Assembly: GCA_030998225.1 (NCBI GenBank)
Contig: JAPYXD010000737.1
Coordinates: 3,162,001-3,226,000, forward strand
Direction of reading: 5' to 3'
DNA length: 64,000 bases
DNA from: Diplolepis rosae
Taxonomy: Eukaryota; Arthropoda; Insecta; Hymenoptera; Diplolepididae
Positions 46,810 through 60,170 of this stretch are shown here, piece by piece. A program made the translations under genes and the position numbers. The notes below the pieces were generated by a model. It searched no databases, had not been told where the DNA came from, and worked only from the letters and a program-made list of their open reading frames with translations. Each line of letters starts with the position of its first letter. The first letter of the stretch is position 1.

Positions 46810-47351
46810 TGTTAATTATTATTTTTTGGCCACTTTATAAAATTTCTTATACCCCTACGAATTCGCGCATTACCTTGCCTCCTTATTTAGGTCATACTTC
46901 GTTTGATCTCGCGTATTACGCTGCTATTTTTGCATTTATATCAGTCCTGACGTCCATTGAACTCGCGCATTACTTGGCCACCTTACTGAAAATCTGAGTC
47001 CGAAGAGCTCGCGCATTACTTGGCCACTCTTTTCAGATCAGACTTTGTTCAACTCGCGTATTACGCGGCTATTTTTGCATTCATATCAGTCCTGACGTCC
47101 ATTGAACTCGCGCATTACTTGGACACTTTATATATAAAAATTCTGTACTAAGAATTCGCGCATTACTTTGCCACCTTATTTAGGTCAGACATTGTTTGAT
47201 CTCGCGTATTACGCGGCTATTTTTGCATTGATATCAGTCCTGACGTCCATTGAACTCGCGCATTACTTGGCCACCTTACTGTAAATCTGTGTCCGGAGTG
47301 CTCGCGCATTACTTGGCCGCTTTATTCAGGTCAGAGTCTAAGGACCCTAAG
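46810..47351 (+). repeat. Unit, 542 class
   Basis: A-F-G-H-B-C-J-F-G-H-I. Confidence 0.92.
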
Positions 47352-47692
47352 TGTTAATTATTATTTTTTGGCCACTTTATAAAAATTCTTATACCCCTAA
47401 GAATTCGCGCATTACTTGGCCACATAATTTTAAGCCAGAGTCCGAAGAGCTCGCGCATTACTTGGCCACTTTATATAAAAATCCTGTCCTAAGAATTCGC
47501 GCATTATTTTGCCTCCTTATTTAGATCAGACTTCGTTTGATCTCGCGTATTAGGCGGCTAATTGTGCATTTATATCAGTCCTGACGTCCATTGAACTCGC
47601 GCATTACTTGGCTACCTTACTGAAAATCTGAGTCCGAAGTGCTCGCGCATTACTTGGCCGCTTTATTCAGGTCAGAGTCTAAGGACCCTAAG
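47352..47692 (+). repeat. Unit, 341 class
   Basis: A-D-E-F-G-H-I, AGGCGG form. Confidence 0.92.
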
Positions 47693-48517
47693 TGTTAATT
47701 ATTATTTTTTGGCCACTTTATAAAAATTCTTATACCCCTAAGAATTCGCGCATTACTTGGCCACTCTTTTCAGGTCAGACTGCGTTCAACTCGCGTATTA
47801 CGCGCCTATTTTTCTATTTATATCAGTCCTGACGTCCATTGAACTCGCGCATTATGTGGACACTTTATATATAAAAATTCTGTACTAAGAATTCGCGCAT
47901 TACTTGGCCACATAATTTTAAGCCAGAGTCCGAAGAGCTCTCGCATTACTTGGCCACTTTATATAAAAATTCTGTACTAAGAATTCGCGCATTACTTTGC
48001 CACCTTATTTAGGTCAGATTTTGTTTGATCTCGCGTATTACGCGGCTATTTTTGCATTTATATCAGTCCTGACGTCCATTGAACTCGCGAATTACTTGGC
48101 CACATAATTTTAATCCAGAGTCCGAAGAGCTCGCGCATTACTTGGCCACTTTATATAAAAATCCTGTACTAAGAATTCGCGCATTACTTTGCCTCCTTAT
48201 TTAGTTCAGACTTCGTTTGATCTCGCGTATTACGCTGCTATTTTTGCATTTATATCAGTCCTGACGTCCATTGAACTCGCGCATTACTTGGCCACCATAC
48301 TGAAAATCTGAGTCCGAAGTGCTAGCGCATTACTTGGCCACTCTTTTCAGATCAGACTTCGTTCAACTCGCGTATTACGCGGCTATTTTTGCATTTATAT
48401 CAGTCCTGACGTCCATTGAACTCGCGCATTACTTGGCCACCTTACTGAAAATCTGAGTCCGAAGTGCTCGCGCATTACTGGGCCGATTTATTCAGGTCAG
48501 AGTCTAAGGACCCTAAG
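47693..48517 (+). repeat. Unit, 825 class
   Basis: A-B-C-J-D-E-F-G-D-E-F-G-H-B-C-H-I, J with ATGTGG. Confidence 0.92.
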
Positions 48518-48954
48518 TGTTAATTATTATTTTTTGGCCACTTTATAAAAATTCTTATACCCCTAAGAATTCGCGCTTTACTTGGCCACTCTTTTCAGGT
48601 CAGACTGCGTTCAACTCGCGTATTACGCGCCTATTTTTGTATTTATATCAGTCCTGACGTCCATTGAACTCGCGCATTACTTGGCCACATAATTTTAAGC
48701 CAGAGTCCGAAGAGCTCGCGCATTACTTGGCCACTTTATATAAAAATCCTGTCCTAAGAATTCGCGCATTATTTTGCCTCCTTATTCAATTCAGAGGATT
48801 GAACACGCGTATTACGCGGCTAATTGTGCATTTATATCAGTCCTGACGTCCATTGAACTCGCGCATTACTTGGCCACCTTACTGAAAATCTGAGTCCGAA
48901 GTGCTCGCGCATTACTTGGCCGCTTTATTCAGGTCAGAGTCTAAGGACCCTAAG
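48518..48954 (+). repeat. Unit, 440 class (437 bp)
   Basis: A-B-C-D-E-F-G-H-I, F three bases short and altered (TTCAATTCAGAGGATTG). Confidence 0.9.
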
Positions 48955-49731
48955 TGTTAATTATTATTTTTTGGCCACTTTATAAAAATTCTTATACCCC
49001 TAAGAATTCGCGCATTACTTGGCCACTCTTTTCAGGTCAGACTGCGTTCAACTCGCGTATTACGCGCCTATTTTTGTATTTATATCAGTCCTGACGTCCA
49101 TTGAACTCGCGCATTACTTGGCCACATAATTTTAAGCCAGAGTCCGAAGAGCTCGCGCATTACTTGGCCACTTTATATAAAAATTCTGTACTAAGAATTC
49201 GCGCATTACTTTGCCACCTTATTTAGGTCAGATTTTGTTTGATCTCGCGTATTACGCGGCTATTTTTGCATTTATATCAGTCCTGACGTCCATTGAACTC
49301 GCGAATTACTTGGCCACATAATTTTAAGCCAGAGTCCGAAGAGCTCGCGCATTACTTGGCCACTTTATATAAAAATCCTGTACTAAGAATTCGCGCATTA
49401 CTTTGCCTCCTTATTTAGGTCAGACTTCGTTTGATCTCGCGTATTACGCTGCTATTTTTGCATTTATATCAGTCCTGACGTCCATTGACCTCGCGCATTA
49501 CTTGGCCACCTTACTGAAAATCTGAGTCCGAAGAGCTCGCGCATTACTTGGCCACTCTTTTCAGATCAGACTTTGTTCATCTCGCGTATTACGCGGCTAT
49601 TTTTGCATTCATATCAGTCCTGACGTCCATTGAACTCGCGCATTACTTGGCCACCTTATTGAAAATCTGAGTCCGGAGTGCTCGCGCATTACTTGGCCGC
49701 TTTATTCAGGTCAGAGTCTAAGGACCCTAAG
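48955..49731 (+). repeat. Rare unit, 777 bp
   Basis: A-B-C-D-E-F-G-D-E-F-G-H-B-C-H-I: the 825 class without J (48 bp). Confidence 0.9.
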
Positions 49732-50364
49732 TGTTAATTATTATTTTTTGGCCACTTTATAAAAATTCTTATACCCCTAAGAATTCGCGCTTTACTTGGC
49801 CACTCTTTTCAGGTCAGACTGCGTTCAACTCGCGTATTACGCGCCTATTTTTGTATTTATATCAGTCCTGAAGTCCAGTGAACTCGCGCATTACTTGGAC
49901 ACTTTATATATAAAAATTCTGTACTAAGAATTCGCGCATTACTTGGCCACATAATTTTAAGCCAGAGTCCGAAGAGCTCGCGCATTACTTGGCCACTTTA
50001 TATAAAAATCCTGTCCTAAGAATTCGCGCATTATTTTGCCTCCTTATTTAGGTCAGACTTCGTTTGATCTCGCGTATTACGCTGCTATTTTTGCATTTAT
50101 ATCAGTCCTGACGTCCATTGAACTCGCGCATTACTTGGCCACCTTACTGAAAATCTGAGTCCGAAGAGCTCGCGCATTACTTGGCCACTCTTTTCAGATC
50201 AGATTTTGTTCAACTCGCGTATTACGCGGCTATTTTTGCATTTATATCAGTCCTGACGTCCATTGAACTCGCGCATTACTTGGCCACCTTACTGAAAATC
50301 TGAGTCCGAAGTGCTCGCGCATTACTTGGCCGCTTTATTCAGGTCAGAGTCTAAGGACCCTAAG
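49732..50364 (+). repeat. Unit, 633 class
   Basis: A-B-C-J-D-E-F-G-H-B-C-H-I, C with GAAGTCCAGTG. Confidence 0.92.
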
Positions 50365-50804
50365 TGTTAATTATTATTTTTTGGCCACTTTATAAAAATT
50401 CTTATACCCCTAAGAATTCGCGCATTACTTGGCCAATCTTTTCAGATCAGACTTCTTTCTACTTGCGTATTACGCGGCAATTTTTGTATTTATATCAGTC
50501 CTGACGTCCATTGAACTCGCGCATTACTTGGCCACATAATTTTAAGCCAGAGTCCAAAGAGCTCGCGCATTACTTGGCCACTTTATATTAAAATTCTGTA
50601 CTAAGAATTCGCGCATTACTTTGCCACCTTATTTAGGTCAGATTTCGTTTGATCTCGCGTATTACGCGGCTATTTTTGCATTTATATCAGTCCTGACGTC
50701 CATTGAACTCGCGCATTACTTGGCCACCTTACTGTAAATTAGAGTCCGAAGTGCTCGCGCATTAGTGGGCCGCTATTTAAAGGTCAGAGTCTAAGGACCC
50801 TATT
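50365..50804 (+). repeat. Unit, 440 class
   Basis: A-B-C-D-E-F-G-H-I. D has GTCCAAAGAG. I is altered (CATTAGTGGG, ATTTAAAGG). Confidence 0.9.
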
Positions 50805-51438
50805 TTTTAATTATTATTTTTTGGCCACTTTATAAAAATTCTTATACCCCTAAGAATTCGCGCATTACTTGGCCACTCTTTTCAGATCAGACTTCGTTCA
50901 AATCGCGTATTACGCGGCAATTTTTGTATTTATATCAGTCCTGACGTCCATTGAACTCGCGCATTACTTGGCCACATAATTTTAAGCCAGAGTCCGAAGA
51001 GCTCGCGCATTACTTGGCTACTTTATATAAAAATTCTGTACTCCTAAGAATTCGCGCATTACTTTGCCTCCTTATTTAGGTCAGACTTCGTTTGATCTCG
51101 CGTATTACGCGGCTATTGTTGCATTTATATCAGTCCTGACGTCCATTGAACTCGCGAATTACTTGGCCACATAATTTTAAGCCAGAGTCCGAAGAGCTCG
51201 CGCATTACTTGGCCACTTTATATAAAAATTCTGTACTAAGAATTCGCGCATTACTTTGCCACCTTATTTAGGTCAGATTTCGTTTGATCTCGCGTATCAC
51301 GCGGCTATTTTGCATTTATATCAGTCCTGGCGTCCATTGAACTCGCGAATTACTTGGCCACATAATTTTAAGCCAGAGTCCGAAGAGCTCGCGCATTACT
51401 TGGCCGCTTTATTCAGGTCAGAGTCTAAGGACCCTAAG
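50805..51438 (+). repeat. Rare unit, 634 bp
   Basis: A-B-C-D-E-F-G-D-E-F-G-D-I with 49-bp E and 53-bp second G. I follows D directly instead of H. Confidence 0.88.
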
Positions 51439-51686
51439 TGTTAATTATTATTTTTTGGCCACTTTATAAAAATTCTTATACCCCTAAGAATTCGCGCATT
51501 ACTTGGCCACTCTTTTCAGATCAGACTTTGTTCAACTCGCGTATTACGCGGCTATTTTTGCATTTATATCAGTCCTGACGTCCATTGAACTCGCGCATTA
51601 CTTGGCCACCTTACTGAAAATCTGAGTCCGAAGTGCTCGCGCATTACTTGGCCGCTTTATTCAGGTCAGAGTCTAAGGACCCTAAG
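51439..51686 (+). repeat. Shortest unit, 248 bp
   Basis: A-B-C-H-I. A head and an H-I end around a single B-C. Confidence 0.9.
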
Positions 51687-52897
51687 TGTTAATTATTATT
51701 TTTTGGCCACTTTATAAAAATTCTTATACCCCTAAGAATTCGCGCATTACTTGGCCACTCTTTTCAGGTCAGACTGCGTTCAACTCGCGTATTACGCGCC
51801 TATTTTTCTATTTATATCAGTCCTGACGTCCATTGAACTCGCGCATTATGTGGACACTTTATATATAAAAATTCTGTACTAAGAATTCGCGCATTACTTG
51901 GCCACATAATTTTAAGCCAGAGTCCGAAGAGCTCACGCATTACTTGGCCACTTTATATAAAAATCCTGTCCTAAGAATTCGCACATTATTTTGCCTCCTT
52001 ATTTAGATCAGACTTCGTTTGATCTCGCGTATTACGCGGCTATTTTTGCATTTATATCAGTCCTGACGTCCACTGAACTCGCGCATTACTTGGCTACCTT
52101 ACTGTAAAACAGAGTCCGAAGAGCTCGCGCATTACTTGGCCCCTTTATATAAAAAATCCTGTCCTAAGAATTCGCACATTATTTTGCCTCCTTATTTAGG
52201 TCAGACTTCGTTTGATCTCGCGTATTACGCGGCTATTTTTGCATTTATATCAGTCCTGACGTCCATTGAACTCGCGAATTACTTGGCCACATAATTTTAA
52301 GCCAGAGTCCGAAGAGCTCGCGCATTACTTGGCCACTTTATATAAAAATCCTGTACTAAGAATTCGCGCATTACTTTGCCTCCTTACTTAGGTCAGACTT
52401 CGTTTGATCTCGCGTATTACGCGGCTATTTTTGCATTTATATCAGTCCTGACGTCCATTGAACTCGCGCATTACTTGGCCACCTTACTGAAAATCTGAGT
52501 CCGAAGAGCTCGCGCATTACTTGGCCACTCTTTTCAGGTCAGACTGCGTTCAACTCGCGTATTACGCGCCTATTTTTGTATTTATATCAGTCCTGACGTC
52601 CATTGAACTCGCGCATTACTTGGCCACATAATTTTAAGCCAGAGTCCGAAGAGCTCGCGCATTACTTGGCCACTTTATATTAAAATTCTGTACTAAGAAT
52701 TCGCGCATTACTTTGCCACCTTATTTAGGTCAGATTTCGTTTGATCTCGCGTATTACGCGGCTATTTTTTGCATTTATATCAGTCCTGACGTCCATTGAA
52801 CTCGCGCATTACTTGGCCACCTTACTGTAAATTAGAGTCCGAAGTGCTCGCGCATTACTTGGCCGCTTTATTCAGGTCAGAGTCTAAGGCCCCTAAG
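51687..52897 (+). repeat. Longest unit, 1211 bp
   Basis: A-B-C-J-D-E-F-G-H-E-F-G-D-E-F-G-H-B-C-D-E-F-G-H-I, 25 sub-monomers. It looks like several units joined with internal I-A boundaries lost. H at 52078 carries a D-like CAGAG end. Confidence 0.86.
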
Positions 52898-53723
52898 TGT
52901 TAATTATTATTTTTTGGCCACTTTATAAAAATTCTTATAACCCTAAGAATTCGCGCATTACTTGGCCACTCTTTTCAGGTCAGACTGCGTTCAACTCGCG
53001 TATTACGCGCCTATTTTTGTATTTATATCAGTCCTGAAGTCCAGTGAACTCGCGCATTACTTGGCCACATAATTTTAAGCCAGAGTCCGAAGAGCTCGCG
53101 CATTACTTGGCTACTTTATATAAAAATTCTGTACTCCTAAGAATTCGCGCATTACTTTGCCTCCTTATTTAGGTCAGACTTCGTTTGATCTCGCGTATTA
53201 CGCGGCTATTTTTGCATTTATATCAGTCCTGACGTCCATTGAACTCGCGAATTACTTGGCCACATAATTTTAAGCCAGAGTCCGAAGAGCTCGCGCATTA
53301 CTTGGCCACTTTATATAAAAATTCTGTACTAAGAATTCGCGCATTACTTTGCCACCTTATTTAGGTCAGATTTCGTTTGATCTCGCGTATCACGCGGCTA
53401 TTTTGCATTTATATCAGTCCTGGCGTCCATTGAACTCGCGAATTACTTGGCCACATAATTTTAAGCCAGAGTCCGAAGAGCTCGCGCATTACTTGGCCAC
53501 TTTATATAAAAATCCTTGCCTAAGAATTCGCGCATTATTTTGCCTCCTTATTTAGGTCAGACTTCGTTTGATCTCGCGTATTACGCGGCTAATTGTGCAT
53601 TTATATCAGTCCTGACGTCCATTGAACTCGCGCATTACTTGGCCACCTTACTGAAAATCTGAGTCCGAAGTGCTCGCGCATTACTTGGCCGCTTTATTCA
53701 GGTCAGAGTCTAAGGACCCTAAG
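52898..53723 (+). repeat. Rare unit, 826 bp, not of the 825 class
   Basis: A-B-C-D-E-F-G-D-E-F-G-D-E-F-G-H-I. Three D-E-F-G blocks in series (49-bp first E, 53-bp second G); length coincides with the 825 class only by chance. Confidence 0.88.
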
Positions 53724-54265
53724 TGTTAATTATTATTTTTTGGCCACTTTATAAAAATTCTTATACCCCTAAGAATTCGCGCATTACTTTGCCTCCTTAT
53801 TTAGGTCAGACTTCGTTTGATCTCGCGTATTACGCTGCTATTTTTGCATTTATATCAGTCCTGACGTCCATTGAACTCGCGCATTACTTGGCCACCTTAC
53901 TGAAAATCTGAATCCGAAGAGCTCGCGCATTACTTGGCCACTCCTTTCAGATCAGACTTTGTTCAACTCGCGTATTACGCGGCTATTTTTGCATTCATAT
54001 CAGTCCTGACGTCCATTGAACTCGCGCATTACTTGGACACCATATATATAAAAATTCTGTACTAAGAATTCGCGCATTACTTTGCCACCTTATTTAGGTC
54101 AGACATTGTTTGATCTCGCGTATTACGCGGCTATTTTTGCATTGATATCAGTCCTGACGTCCATTGAACTCGCGCATTACTTGGCCACCTTACTGTAAAT
54201 CTGAGTCCGAAGAGCTCGCGCATTACTTGGCCCCTTTATTGAGGTCAGAGTCTAAGGACCCTAAG
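53724..54265 (+). repeat. Unit, 542 class
   Basis: A-F-G-H-B-C-J-F-G-H-I. The only 542 unit right of 48.5 kb, and not followed by a 341 unit. Confidence 0.92.
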
Positions 54266-54753
54266 TGTTAATTATTATTTTTTGGCCACTTTATAAAAAT
54301 TCTTATACCCCTAAGAATTCGCGCTTTACTTGGCCACTCTTTTCAGGTCAGACTGCGTTCAACTCGCGTATTACGCGCCTATTTTTGTATTTATATCAGT
54401 CCTGACGTCCATTGAACTAGCGCATTACTTGGACACTTTATATATAAAAATTCTGTACTAAGAATTCGCGCATTACTTGGCCACATAATTTTAAGCCAGA
54501 GTCCGAAGAGCTCGCGCATTACTTGGCCACTTTATATAAAAATCCTGTCCTAAGAATTCGCGCATTATTTTGCCTCCTTATTTAGATCAGACTTCGTTTG
54601 ATCTCGCGTATTACGCGGCTAATTGTGCATTTATATCAGTCCTGACGTCCATTGAACTCGCGCATTACTTGGCTACCTTACTGAAAATCTGAGTCCGAAG
54701 TGCTCGCGCATTACTTGGCCGCTTTATTCAGGTCAGAGTCTAAGGACCCTAAG
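54266..54753 (+). repeat. Unit, 488 class
   Basis: A-B-C-J-D-E-F-G-H-I. Confidence 0.92.
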
Positions 54754-55435
54754 TGTTAATTATTATTTTTTGGCCACTTTATAAAAATTCTTATACCCCT
54801 AAGAATTCGCGCATTACTTGGCCACTCTTTTCAGGAATCAGACTGCGTTCAACTCGCGTATTACGCGCCTATTTTTCTATTTATATCAGTCCTGACGTCC
54901 ATTGAACTCGCGCATTACTTGGACACTTTATATATAAAAATTCTGTACTAAGAATTCGCGCATTACTTGGCCACATAATTTTAAGCCAGAGTCCGAAGAG
55001 CTCGCGCATTACTTGGCCACTTTATATAAAAATTCTGTACTAAGAATTCGCGCATTACTTTGCCACCTTATTTAGGTCAGATTTTGTTTGATCTCGCTTA
55101 TTTCGCGGCTATTTTTCTTTTTATATCAGTCCTGACGTCCATTGAACTCGCGAATTACTTGGCCACATAATTTTAAGCCAGAGTCCGAAGAGCTCGCGCA
55201 TTACTTGGCCACTTTATATAAAAATCCTGTCCTAAGAATTCGCGCATTATTTTGCCTCCTTATTTAGGTCAGACTTCGTTTGATCTCGCGTATTACGCGG
55301 CTAATTGTGCATTTATATCAGTCCTGACGTCCACTGAACTCGCGCATTACTTGGCTACCTTACTGTAAATCTGAGTCCGGAGTGCTCGCGCATTACTTGG
55401 CCGCTTTATTCAGGTCAGAGTCTAAGGACCCTAAG
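54754..55435 (+). repeat. Rare unit, 682 bp
   Basis: A-B-C-J-D-E-F-G-D-E-F-G-H-I: the 488 class plus 192 bp. B has two extra bases (CAGGAATCAG). Confidence 0.9.
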
Positions 55436-55924
55436 TGTTAATTATTATTTTTTGGCCACTTTATAAAAATTCTTATACCCCTAAGAATTCGCGCTTTACT
55501 TGGCCACTCTTTTCAGGTCAGACTGCGTTCAACTCGCGTATTACGCGCCTATTTTTGTATTTATATCAGTCCTGAAGTCCAGTGAACTCGCGCATTACTT
55601 GGACACTTTATATATAAAAATTCTGTACTAAGAATTCGCGCATTACTTGGCCACATAATTTTAAGCCAGAGTCCGAAGAGCTCGCGCATTACTTGGCCAC
55701 TTTATATAAAAAATCCTGTCCTAAGAATTCGCGCATTAATTTGCCTCCTTATTTAGGTCAGACTTCGTTTGATCTCGCGTATTACGCGGCTAATTGTGCA
55801 TTTATATCAGTCCTGACGTCCATTGAACTCGCGCATTACTTGGCCACCTTACTGAAAATCTGAGTCCGAAGTGCTCGCGCATTACTTGGCCGCTTTATTC
55901 AGGTCAGAGTCTAAGGACCCTAAG
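55436..55924 (+). repeat. Unit, 488 class (489 bp)
   Basis: A-B-C-J-D-E-F-G-H-I, one extra A in E. Confidence 0.92.
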
Positions 55925-56557
55925 TGTTAATTATTATTTTTTGGCCACATTAAAAAAATTATTATACCCCTAAGAATTTGCGCATTACTTGGCCACTCTT
56001 TTCAGGTCAGACTGCGTTCAACTCGCGTACTACGCGCCTATTTTTCTATTTATATCAGTCCTGAAGTCCAGTGAACTCGCGCATTACTTGGACACTTTAT
56101 ATATAAAAATTCTGTACTAAGAATTCGCGCATTACTTGGCCACATAATTTTAAGCCAGAGTCCGAAGAGCTCGCGCATTACTTGGCCACTTTATATAAAA
56201 ATCCTGTCCTAAGAATTCGCGCATTATTTTGCCTCCTTATTTAGGTCAGACTTCGTTTGATCTCGCGTATTACGCTGCTATTTTTGCATTTATATCAGTC
56301 CTGACGTCCATTGAACTCGCGCATTACTTGGCCACCTTACTGAAAATCTGAGTCCGAAGAGCTCGCGCATTACTTGGCCACTCTTTTCAGATCAGACTTT
56401 GTTCAACTCGCGTATTACGCGGCTATTTTTGCATTTATATCAGTCCTGACGTCCATTGAACTCGCGCATTACTTGGCCACCTTACTGAAAATCTGAGTCC
56501 GAAGTGCTCGCGCATTACTTGGCCGCTTTATTCAGGTCAGAGTCTAAGGACACTAAG
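55925..56557 (+). repeat. Unit, 633 class
   Basis: A-B-C-J-D-E-F-G-H-B-C-H-I. B opens TTTGCG. Confidence 0.92.
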
Positions 56558-57091
56558 TGTTAATTATTATTTTTTGGCCACTTTATAAAAATTCTTATAC
56601 CCCTAAGAATTCGCGCATTACTTGGCCACCTTACTGAAAATCTGAGTCCGAAGAGCTCGCGCATTACTTGGCCACTTTATATTAAAATTCTGTACTAAGA
56701 ATTCGCGCATTACTTTGCCACCTTATTTAGGTCAGATTTCGTTTGATCTCGCGTATTACGCGGCTATTTTTGCATTCATATCAGTCCTGACGTCCATTGA
56801 ACTCGCGCATTACTTGGCCACATAATTTTAAGCCAGAGTCCAAAGAGCTCGCGCATTACTTGGCCACTTTATATTAAAATTCTGTACTAAGAATTCGCGC
56901 ATTACTTTGCCACCTTATTTAGGTCAGGATTTCGTTTGATCTCGCGTATTACGCGGCTATTTTTGCATTTATATCAGTCCTGACGTCCATTGAACTCGCG
57001 CATTACTTGGCCACCTTACTGTAAATTAGAGTCCGAAGTGCTCGCGCATTACTTGGCCGCTTTATTCAGGTCAGAGTCTAAGGACCCTAAG
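56558..57091 (+). repeat. Rare unit, 534 bp
   Basis: A-H-E-F-G-D-E-F-G-H-I; H follows A directly. Confidence 0.9.
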
Positions 57092-58021
57092 TGTTAATTA
57101 TTATTTTTTGGCCACTTTATAAAAATTCTTATACCCCTAAGAATTCGCGCATTACTTGGCCACTCTTTTTCAGATCAGACTTCGTTCAAATCGCGTATTA
57201 CGCGGCAATTTTTTGTATTTTATATCAGTCCTGACGTCCATTGAACTCGCGCATTACTTGGCCACATAATTTTAAGCCAGAGTCCGAAGAGCTCGCGCAT
57301 TTCTTGGCTACTTTATATAAAAATTCTGTACTCCTAAGAATTCGCGCATTACTTTGCCTCCTTATTTAGGTCAGACTTCGTTTGATCTCGCGTATTACGC
57401 GGCTATTTTTGCATTTATATCAGTCCTGACGTCCATTGAACTCGCGAATTACTTGGCCACATAATTTGATGCCAGTGTCCGTAGAGCTCGCGCATTACTT
57501 GGCCACTTTATATAAAAATTCTGTACTAAGAATTCGCGCATTACTTTGCCACCTTATTTAGGTCAGATTTCGTTTGATCTCGCGTATCACGCGGCTATTT
57601 TGCATTTATATCAGTCCTGGCGTCCATTGAACTCGCGCATTACTTGGCCACCTTACTGAAAATCTGAGTCCGAAGAGCTCGCGCATTACTTGGCCGCTTT
57701 ATTCAGGTCAGACTTTGTTCAACTCGCGTATTACGCGGCTATTTTTGCATTTATATCAGTCCTGACGTCCATTGAACTCGCGCATTACTTGGACACTTTA
57801 TATATAAAAATTCTGTACTAAGAATTCGCGCATTACTTTGCCACCTTATTTAGGTCAGACATTGTTTGATCTCGCGTATTACGCGGCTATTTTTGCATTG
57901 ATATCAGTCCTGACGTCCATTGAACTCGCGCATTACTTGGCCACCTTACTGTAAATCTGAGTCCGGAGTGCTCGCGCATTACTTGGCCGCTTTATTCAGG
58001 TCAGAGTCTAAGGACCCTAAG
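57092..58021 (+). repeat. Fused unit, 930 bp
   Basis: A-B-C-D-E-F-G-D-E-F-G-H-(I/B)-C-J-F-G-H-I. The I/B chimera at 57678-57722 begins as I (GGCCGCTTTATTCAGG) and ends as B (ACTTTGTTCAA), marking the exchange point. Confidence 0.88.
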
Positions 58022-58508
58022 TGTTAATTATTATTTTTGGCCACTTTATAAAAATTCTTATACCCCTAAGAAGTCGCGCATTACTTGGCCACTCTATTCA
58101 GGTCTGACCGCGTTCAACTAGCGTTTCACGCGCCTACTCTTGTATTTATTTCAGTCCTGACGTCCATTGAACTCGCGCATTACTTGGACACTTTATATAT
58201 AAAAATTCTGTATTAAGAATTCGCGCATTACTTGGCCACATAATTTTAAGCCAGAGTCCGAAGAGCTCGCGCATTACTTGGCCACTTTATATAAAAATCC
58301 TGTACTAAGAATTCGCGCATTATTTTGCCTCCTTATTTAGGTCAGACTTCGTTTGTTCTCGCGTATTTCGCGGATAAGTGTGCTTTTATTTCAGTAATTA
58401 CGTCCATTGAACTCGCGCATTACTTGGCCACCTTACTGAAAATCTGAGTCCGAAGTGCTCGCGCATTACTTGGCCGCTTTATTCAGGTCAGAGTCTAAGG
58501 ACCCTAAG
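58022..58508 (+). repeat. Unit, 488 class (487 bp)
   Basis: A-B-C-J-D-E-F-G-H-I, one T fewer in A. B-C at 58074-58151 and F-G at 58354-58403 are degenerate. Confidence 0.9.
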
Positions 58509-59333
58509 TGTTAATTATTATTTTTTGGCCACTTTATAAAAATTCTTATACCCCTAAGAATTCGCGCATTACTTGGCCACTCTTTTCAGGTCAGACTGCG
58601 TTCAACTCGCGTATTACGCGCCTATTTTTCTATTTATATCAGTCCTGACGTCCATTGAACTCGCGCATTATGTGGACACTTTATATATAAAAATTCTGTA
58701 CTAAGAATTCGCGCATTACTTGGCCACATAATTTTAAGCCAGAGTCCGAAGAGCTCACGCATTACTTGGCCACTTTATATAAAAATTCTGTACTAAGAAT
58801 TCGCGCATTACTTTGCCACCTTATTTAGGTCAGATTTTGTTTGATCTCGCGTATTACGCGGCTATTTTTGCATTTATATCAGTCCTGACGTCCATTGAAC
58901 TCGCGAATTACTTGGCCACATAATTTTAAGCCAGAGTCCGAAGAGCTCGCGCATTACTTGGCCACTTTATATAAAAATCCTGTACTAAGAATTCGCGCAT
59001 TACTTTGCCTCCTTATTTAGGTCAGACTTCGTTTGATCTCGCGTATTACGCTGCTATTTTTGCATTTATATCAGTCCTGACGTCCATTGAACTCGCGCAT
59101 TACTTGGCCACCTTACTGAAAATCTGAGTCCGAAGAGCTGGCGCATTACTTGGCCACTCTTTTCAGATCAGACTTTGTTCATCTCGCGTATTACGCGGCT
59201 ATTTTTGCATTCATATCAGTCCTGACGTCCATTGAACTCGCGCATTACTTGGCCACCTTACTGAAACTCTGAGTCCGAAGAGCTCGCGCATTACTTGGCC
59301 GCTTTATTCAGGTCAGAGTCTAAGGACCCTAAG
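58509..59333 (+). repeat. Unit, 825 class
   Basis: A-B-C-J-D-E-F-G-D-E-F-G-H-B-C-H-I, J with ATGTGG. Confidence 0.92.
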
Positions 59334-59776
59334 TGTTAATTATTATTTTTTGGCCACTTTATAAAAATTCTTATACCCCTAATAATTCGCGCTTTACTTG
59401 GCCACTCTTTTCAGGTCAGACTGCGTTCAACTCGCGTATTACGCGCCTATTTTTGTATTTATATCAGTCCTGAAGTCGAGTGAACTCGCGCATTACTTGG
59501 ACACTTTATATATAAAAATTCTGTACTAAGAATTCGCGCATTACTTGGCCACTTTATATAAAAAATCCTGTCCTAAGAATTCGCGCATTATTTTGCCTCC
59601 TTATTTAGGTCAGACTTCGTTTGATCTCGCGTATTACGCGGCTAATTGTGCATTTATATCAGTCCTGACGTCCATTGAACTCGCGCATTACTTGGCCACA
59701 TTACTGAAAATATGAGTCCGAAGAGCTCGCGCATTACTTGGCCGCTTTATTCAGGTCAGAGTCTAAGGACCCTAAG
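59334..59776 (+). repeat. Rare unit, 443 bp
   Basis: A-B-C-J-E-F-G-H-I. J joins E directly; D is missing. Confidence 0.9.
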
Positions 59777-60170
59777 TGTTAATTATTATTTTTTGGCCAC
59801 TTTATAAAAATTCTTATACCCCTAAGAATTTGAGCATTACTTGGCCACTCTTTTTCAGGTCAGACTGCGTTCAACTCGCGTATTACGCGCCTATTTTTCT
59901 ATTTATATCAGTCCTGAAGTCCAGTGAACTCGCGCATTACTTGGCCACCTTACTGAAAATCTGAGTCCGAAGAGCTCGCGCATTACTTGGCCACTCTTTT
60001 CAGATCAGACTTTGTTCAACTCGCGTATTACGCGGCTATTTTTGCATTTATATCAGTCCTGACGTCCATTGAACTCGCGCATTACTTGGCCACCTTACTG
60101 AAAATCTGAGTCCGAAGTGCTCGCGCATTACTTGGCCGCTTTATTCAGGTCAGAGTCTAAGGACCCTAAG
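59777..60170 (+). repeat. Rare unit, 394 bp
   Basis: A-B-C-H-B-C-H-I. It has no alpha-family member besides A. Confidence 0.9.

Noticed and set aside
50801..50812. The T-rich run at the I/A boundary as a terminator or insertion scar
   Set aside because: It has the same length as the normal boundary and differs only by substitutions, within a longer degenerate patch.
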